Shown here piece after piece: positions 57,591-64,000 of a stretch of 64,000 bases of DNA (its first letter is position 1; every line of letters begins with the position of its first letter). The notes beneath the pieces are model-generated. The model saw only the letters and a list, made by a program, of their open reading frames with translations. It had not been told where the DNA came from and made no database searches. Location of the stretch: the NCBI GenBank assembly GCA_963969595.1, contig OZ018409.1, positions 5,408,520 through 5,472,519 on the forward strand. The letters are read 5' to 3'. Origin of the DNA: Neckera pumila. Taxonomy: Eukaryota > Streptophyta > Bryopsida > Hypnales > Neckeraceae. Made by a program: the position numbers and the translations under genes.

Positions 57591-60500
57591 AATGAAGGTA
57601 GAAGGACATTTTTTGAACTCAATTTTGAAATTATACAATGAAAGAAAAAAATAATGGAAACCTAATTATTCATTACTACAACATTCTTGTTGTAGAAATT
57701 CCTAATTTTCAATTTTCTATAAGAATTATATTTGATGTTTTGGATTTTGCTTAGGAATCTTTCGGTAAGAAATCCATCAGCATTTGCATGGGCGTAGTGG
57801 AAGATAACTTTATTTTTATTTGTTCCTTTGCATGACATTTGTGATGAGACTTTGATGGATTTTGCTTGAGATCCCAATTGGGGTGTAATTATTGTGGACT
57901 TCTTGGAGAGCCCTTTGAAGACTATTATGTTTTGTGGATTGTCCTTTAACCACTAAAAGCTCAAGGATTTGGGACAAAATACAAATGTGACATATAATAT
58001 AAGTTCCAAACAAAATGGGATTGTCTTTATACATAAATTATATTCAAAACTAAGATTTGTATAGTCACACAAAAACTATAAAATAAACATCATTGCAAAG
58101 TATTAAGCATTTGCTTAGTATTATAAACTTTACTACATAGAGCAAGTGTTGATGTTTTGATTACTAAATCTTATGCATTTTTGGATAAATTGATTAAAGA
58201 AAATATTTTGACTAGTCATAAAAAAATTGCAATTGCTAAAGATACAAATTGTATTTTTGGTGAATTTTTGAAGTCAAATTTTCAAAAAACATTTGAAGCA
58301 AATCTATAAATAGTTAAAAAAATTGATTGTACGATATAATTTTATTCTTAATGCTTAAGATATTCTCTTTTGATGCAAACCTCAAAAACTTATGCACATA
58401 AAACATATTTTTTTAAAGAAGATATTTTTTTCATTTGAAAGTGTTGCCCAAAGCCAGACATCAACCATAAAGTGGTTGATTTGGGCCTACAAGTATTAAG
58501 GCATTATAAAGATTGATTTTTTGTGGATTTTTTGTCAAATTTCTTGTCTAGTTATAAAATGTAATAGTGATTTCATCCCAATTTTGTGTTGAGATTTTCA
58601 TATAATTTTACAAAAATATTAAATGTCTTGAGCAATTGCATGTTAAAGGATTTGTAAAAAAAATCATTTAACCAAATGGATGCATTTTTTCTATTGAATT
58701 ATGTAATTTGTTTTTTATTTTTATTCTTTTTGACGTTTTTAATTGGATTTTATGAAATTCAAATATATGTATGCCAATTCTATATTGTATAGTACAAGAT
58801 TTGATAATTTTCCAACATGTCCCAAAAAAATCTCAATAAAATAGGAATGAGTGTGGATGATGGATTGAATTGGAAATCAAACGCCATGTTGGCTAGGATG
58901 CTTTGCTATAAAAATAAAGAAATTGTTTAGGATTTCCTAACAAGGCTTGAAGAATAAATTATAGCTTGAAGAACAAGGAGAGTTGGGAGACCAAAATATA
59001 GTCACTAAAGAGGATTGTAGAACCTCAAAAAGCTCCTTAGTAATTAGTAATGTTTTAGGTGTATAATTGCACTTCTATATTTTCTATATTGTTTGTGTAC
59101 AATAAATTTTTATTAAATGTTTGGATTTTATAGTATGTATATAGTTTTAGACTTCTTCCCGACATCTTAGATGTGATGTGCCTGTAACATCTTTGTAAAA
59201 ATATGTGATTGTAGTTGTCAAAGGCTATAATATTGATAAAAAGAATGAAAGTTGAAAAAATACAAAAAGATGACTATTTCATAATTTAATTTGGAAATTT
59301 TATACTATGTAAATTTAAAACATGTAATTATTAATATATCAACAAGCAAATCATATTCTTTTTAGTTAAATTTTTTGGACATATAATGCTTTTTCACAAA
59401 ACACAAAAGAACCAATTTCTTAAGACAAAATAAAACTTTATTTTTTTGTATAAATTAGTGTAATATCCAATTAACTTGCCCAAATTTACTATTTTAGAAT
59501 AAAAATTAACAAACGTACATAATATTCATTGAAATATCATATAATTCTTAGTCTTTATTAGCTAGAATAATGGATTTGGAACTTTTTGAATCATACAAAT
59601 GGCAATGGTGCAACAAGACACTACTCATGACCTATACAAACAAAGAAAGGTTTGCATTTTATAAATCCCACGCCCAACCTTGAGCGACCTATTCTTAAAA
59701 AATAATTTGGCCACCTTAGTATTCCAATTTCTAGCCCTATAGACATGATGTTTAGCTCCCTATGTACTTAAAGAAAAGATGCATTTATGCGATCAATTTT
59801 TTATGATCCAATTGCAATTAATATCTCAAAGCAAGCATCAATTCTTCATATTGTTACCTTGATATTAGAGATTTTTCTTCATCAATTTTATGAATGCAAA
59901 TTTAGTGGTCGTTTGTAGGAATATGCACTGATGTCCTTGCATTGGCTTGTAAGAGAAGTTGGATCCTCATCCTTCTATTCTATAGATTACTTGCATCTTT
60001 GGAAAAAAATTTAGATTTCCAAATTGATATCACACATCTCGTCGTCACTTTGCGATGTAATATTTGGGATCTCCTAACTTGCATGAAATGTAAAAATGTT
60101 TGCCCAAGAAGAATGATCTTCACATCATCTTCAGCACATGCTTTAGTAATCTTTCATTCATTGTGGGAGAGTATCTTGGGAGAAAGATTATTTAGTATGT
60201 AATAAGTTGGTTAGGAACGCTACTCATATAATGACAAAATTTTAAGATAAATGAATTTTTTATAGTCACTAAGAATTCCTTGAAGATCAATAAGTAAAAT
60301 AGAACCTCACAAGGCCTTGCTTGGGCATTCTAGTATAGTCTTCTAAATATATATATATAATAAAATAAATATTTTTTTATGTTGCAGTTAATGTTGTGTT
60401 CCTCTTAGTGGGCTCTTTAGCTCAACAAATATATATATATTGATTATTTTATGATTATAAGGTTTTTTACTTGTACCAAAATAAAAATCCACAAAATAAA

Positions 60501-61587
60501 AAACTATTGATACAAAAAGAACAAATAAAAATCTTCTTTGGCATATAATACTTTTGTATTACATTAAATATAAAATTTTCAATTAAAAAAATTTAAGCTT
60601 TGGTTCTTTTGTATAAATAAAACCCAAATCCATTAGATATTTTTTAGCTTTTTTGAAGGGCTGTGAGTTCCTTGGGCTGCTAGAGTAGGGGAACAACCTT
60701 GCAGCAGTCCGCAATTGCTGGGTAACGTGGCAGAACGACTGCCACATCACCAAAAAAAAATTCAAAAAAAAATTTGACAGCGGATGTTCCTGATCTGCCA
60801 AGAGAACAGCATTGGGGGAGTAGGCCTGAAACGGGGCTTTGGTCCCCCCGAATCTCTTCTAATGCAAGGACTTTCCAAAATATAAAATCCAGAAACTACA
60901 TAATCCAATTTCAATTTATTTTGATAGGATTTTTTTATAGGATTTTTTAAAACCTAATTATTTAAAAATCTAAAGATTTCTACAAAATAATACAGTTTAA
61001 TTTGAAATATCATTTAAAATTTGGAAATACATCTAAAAACTATATATGATGAATACTATAAAATGGTGATATAATTAATGATGATGACTATTGACCTTTA
61101 AATATTTTAATGGTTATCTTGTTTATATGAAACATTAAAAAAAAAAAAAATTTAATTGGATTACAAATTGTTAATATTTTGGAGATCTTTTAAACTTTGT
61201 TGGTATTAAAGTTGATGACCATACAAAGGTAAATTTAACTCAATGGTTAGCATCATTAAACTTCTATTTTTCAAAGGCTTGACAAATTTAGTGGATGTTT
61301 TGCAAGGGCTTTTGTGATTGATAAATTGATAAAAGTTGTTGTAGATTTGTCAAATTTTGACATAGTTAATTTTATTAAAGGTTTCATTTTAAATCTTCAT
61401 CATTTGGTGTTTACAAAAAAATTTGTATATTATAATTTACTTATAGGTAGATGGATGGATGGATCCTTTGATGTAGTTTTTGATGTCATTTGCTAAGTGG
61501 TAGAACTCCTCTAGTAGAGTAGATTTGCACTTTATGTTTGCTTGGTCTTGAAGCAATTTAAATTTTTTGGCCATATTATCAAAAAGT
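57591..61587. other. AT-rich intergenic DNA, no gene
   Basis: Four kilobases of AT-rich sequence. The short open frames have no recognisable domain. A GC-richer patch at 60,650-60,860 contains 'tgccacatcaccaaaaaaaa' and a G-rich end but no gene signal. Simple (TA)n runs occur near 60,345 and 60,430. Confidence 0.4.
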
Positions 61588-61591
61588 GATT

Positions 61592-62582
61592 GGGTGATTG
61601 CAAGAAACACTTAATGCGATATGTCACATCTTAGTATTTTATTTTTGTTTTGGCCATAACTTTTGTCTTTTAGCTCCAAATGACTTGAAGTTTACTGGGA
61701 AGCTATTCATCACTATTATATACCTTATCTAGTTTTTGAGGATTTTTCAAAAGTAATTTACTGTTTTTAAACAACCCCAAAAATTTCTCACAATGGCTGA
61801 ATTAGGGGTTTTTAACACTAATTGGAACCCAAAAGAACGAATTTTGAGCTGAAATTTGGAGAGGATGGTCTCTTAGTAGACTAATAGCTACTATCCAAAG
61901 GAATTTTAAAAATAATTATTTTTATGTGGTGTAGAGGTCCACGAAAAGAGCTTCTTTGTACGTTTTTTTTCAAGGATATAAAACAATATTTTGGTGAAAT
62001 TTTTGGTCGTATCTCATTACCAAAAAGTCTTTTCAAATAGTCAATTTTTATATATTAAAAAAAAAATCCTATTTTTTACAAATTTAAATGTTAGAAGTGG
62101 TATTTTCTTCACCGGAATTCTATGTGAATTCTATGTCCAAAAGTCCGGTGAAGAAAATACCACTTTTAGCATTTAAATTTGTAAAAAATAGTTTGTTTTT
62201 TTAAATATAGAAAGAAGCTCTTTTTGTAGACCTCTATACCACATAAAAATAAGTATTTTAAAAATTCCTTTGGACAATAGCTATTAGTCTACTAAGAGAC
62301 CATCCTCTCCAAATTTCAGCTCAAAACTCGTTTTTTTGCACTTAAATGGTGCTAAAACCCCCTAAATCAGCCATTGTGAGAAATTTTGGGGTTGTTTAAA
62401 AATAGTAAATTATTTTCAAAAAGTCCTCAAAAATCAGGTAAAGTATATAACAGTTATAAATAGCTTTCCTATAAATTTTGAGTCATTTGGACCTAAAACA
62501 CAAAAGTTATAGCCAAACAAAAATAAAAAATTAAGGTGTGACAGAATGCAACAAATAGTACAGGTGTTTCTTGCATTCACCC
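61592..62582. mobile_element. Foldback element, about 990 bp
   Basis: Two long inverted arms cover almost the whole element. Outer ends are GGGTGATTGCAAGAAACAC and the complement of GGGTGAATGCAAGAAACAC. Inner ends are CTTCACCGGA (62,107-62,116) and TCCGGTGAAG (62,143-62,152) around a 26-bp loop. GATT flanks both ends (61,588-61,591 and 62,583-62,586), a possible 4-bp target duplication. The arms have diverged by small indels (about 525 against 440 bases). Non-coding. Confidence 0.75.
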
Positions 62583-62586
62583 GATT

Positions 62587-63505
62587 TATACTTTGAAAAA
62601 TGAAATAATGTAATTGGTAACAATTTGAAACTTTTAAGAATTTTATATTGTATTAAATAAACTATAGAATAAAATAGTATTCAATCGTGATTTAGAAATC
62701 TTAGAAAATGAATCTAAAGTAGTAGCCTATAGTAAAAATTAGTACATGCTAAAATTATCTCTCTCAATATATTGTCATAGTTGTGTTTTTTTCATGCAAG
62801 ACTTTATACATAAATTTAACATAGATTTGGAACTAGAGTAGTAATGGAATTTAGTGTTTGTAGTACTAATTTAAAATTCTAATGCAAAATGTCAACTAAT
62901 ATCACTAATACTAAATGTCAACTTGAACACTAATTGTCAACTAAATGTTAATAACAATGAGTCACACAATAGGATAAATAAAAATAAATTTTGTTATTAA
63001 TATTGTATTATGGTGACTTTGAAAATCAAATCTAATCCAAGACAAGCCTTACCTCAAATTACAAAACGTTTTGGTTCATATTTTATTTAGATTTGTCTTT
63101 CTACTTTAAAATTCACAATATCACTAGTACAAATGCATTCTAAAAAACTATGGCCTAAACTATTTTTAAATTAAATCTATGTCATTGTTTAATACAATTG
63201 TGCAAGTTTTAACACAAATTTATATATTTATACAATATCAAATTCTCATATACTTTGAATTTATATTTGAATGGTTTAAATAAAAAATTTCAATGCAATC
63301 TTCTACATTGCTTTTGATTGAATGAGTAAAAAGAACAAGTTTGGGCACTAAGAAATTCTACAACTTGATTAAGATAGAAATTGTTTTATTTTTATTTAAC
63401 CTTGTTTGTTGAATGTTGATTTTACTCTAGTCTAAGTGTAAAATTTAAAGTGATAGCCTTGCATTGTTTTTAATATATGCTAGCATGATTAAATGTTTGG
63501 AATTA
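62587..63505. other. AT-rich intergenic DNA, no gene
   Basis: No open frame of note and no repeat recognised, apart from short local repeats such as 'aaatgtcaact' near 62,888-62,945. Confidence 0.4.
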
Positions 63506-63867
63506 TCAATACCTTAAATGAGGCTGTTTGTTTTGTTTTGTTTTGTTTTGTTTTGTTTTGTTTGTAGCGTGGACAACTTCCTGACCGTGCGTCCCCCGGC
63601 CGCGTGCTTGGTACCGTCGGAAAGCTCTCGCCGAGGAGGGGTGCACCGGCTTGGTTTCGTGGCGTTTGGAGCGGTGGTGCAAAAGTTATTGAATTTCAAA
63701 GTATTTATTGATTAAAAAATTAGAAAATTACTTTTACTTTGATTTTGATGGCGTTCTTGGTACTGGGAGTGGAACCGGGAGTAGAACTGGGAGTAGAATC
63801 GGAAGTAGAACTAGGAGTGGAACCGGGAGTAGATGAAAACTGGGCCAACGACACAGGGTCACACTAG
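63506..63867 (+). mobile_element. Short Helitron-like repeat with (TTTTG)n, copy 3
   Basis: Starts TCAATACCTTAAATGAGG after A and ends CACACTAG before T. The simple-sequence tract is (TTTTG)n here (about 63,529-63,563) rather than (TTTG)n. The body matches copies 1 and 2 and is closest to copy 2. Confidence 0.55.
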
Positions 63868-64000
63868 TAAGGTCTTAAGCTACACACTTGAAGTATTTAT
63901 GTGAAATATTTCCTACTATAAGGTACCATAAATGCAATGGATTATTTTGAATCTAGTATTCCATCAAAATTGCAAATGATTTCGCTTTAAATACCAAGCT
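63868..64000. other. Terminal stretch, nothing seen
   Basis: AT-rich end of the window without recognisable features. Confidence 0.4.

Overview
The window looks like nuclear DNA of a land plant: spliced genes with GT-AG introns, a plant-type telo-box promoter, GC-rich host exons in AT-rich intergenic DNA, and dense nested transposons (Copia, hAT, MULE, pogo, Helitron-like, TTAA-target elements). The MULE with a GCM/WRKY-like zinc-binding region and the ParB-like/methyltransferase-like gene remind me of families abundant in mosses and other seed-free plants, so a bryophyte, lycophyte or fern is my best guess. No species call is possible from the sequence alone.

Layout. 1-19,130 is a transposon graveyard. 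A decayed Copia element (pieces at 2,234-2,497, 7,743-7,864 and 12,466-14,690) was interrupted by TTAA-target elements, by an LTR-like block, and by a 4.6-kb hAT element with clear inverted termini and an 8-bp target duplication (7,857-12,473). 19,130-28,675 and 46,280-55,800 are the arms of a very large inverted repeat around a 17.6-kb spacer. Each arm carries one copy of the only clearly intact host gene: a 7-exon, 418-residue RGG/SERBP1-type (HABP4/PAI-RBP1) RNA-binding protein gene. From 19,380 to about 28,200 the arms appear identical, with no net indel in 8.8 kb. Outside that core, on both edges, they are homologous but diverged, which suggests homogenisation by gene conversion.

The spacer (28,680-46,280) holds two divergently transcribed decayed genes. 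Leftward (32,399 to 29,006) is a MULE-like transposase with a GCM/WRKY-like zinc region. Rightward (33,632 to 43,982) is a roughly 13-exon gene that looks like an N-terminal ParB-like domain, a charged coiled-coil middle and a C-terminal beta-class amino-methyltransferase-like domain. Introns of both genes contain tandem arrays built on one palindrome (core CTCTCGGGCCCGAGAG). This combination of transposase, ParB-methyltransferase and dispersed palindromes is the best candidate here for an undescribed system, perhaps a transposon with its own epigenetic accessory gene. All working-together claims are inference, and both genes carry premature stops in this copy.

55,800-64,000 is AT-rich, with a broken pogo remnant, two more Helitron-like insertions and a 1-kb foldback element. 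No rRNA, CRISPR array or complete tRNA gene was seen.
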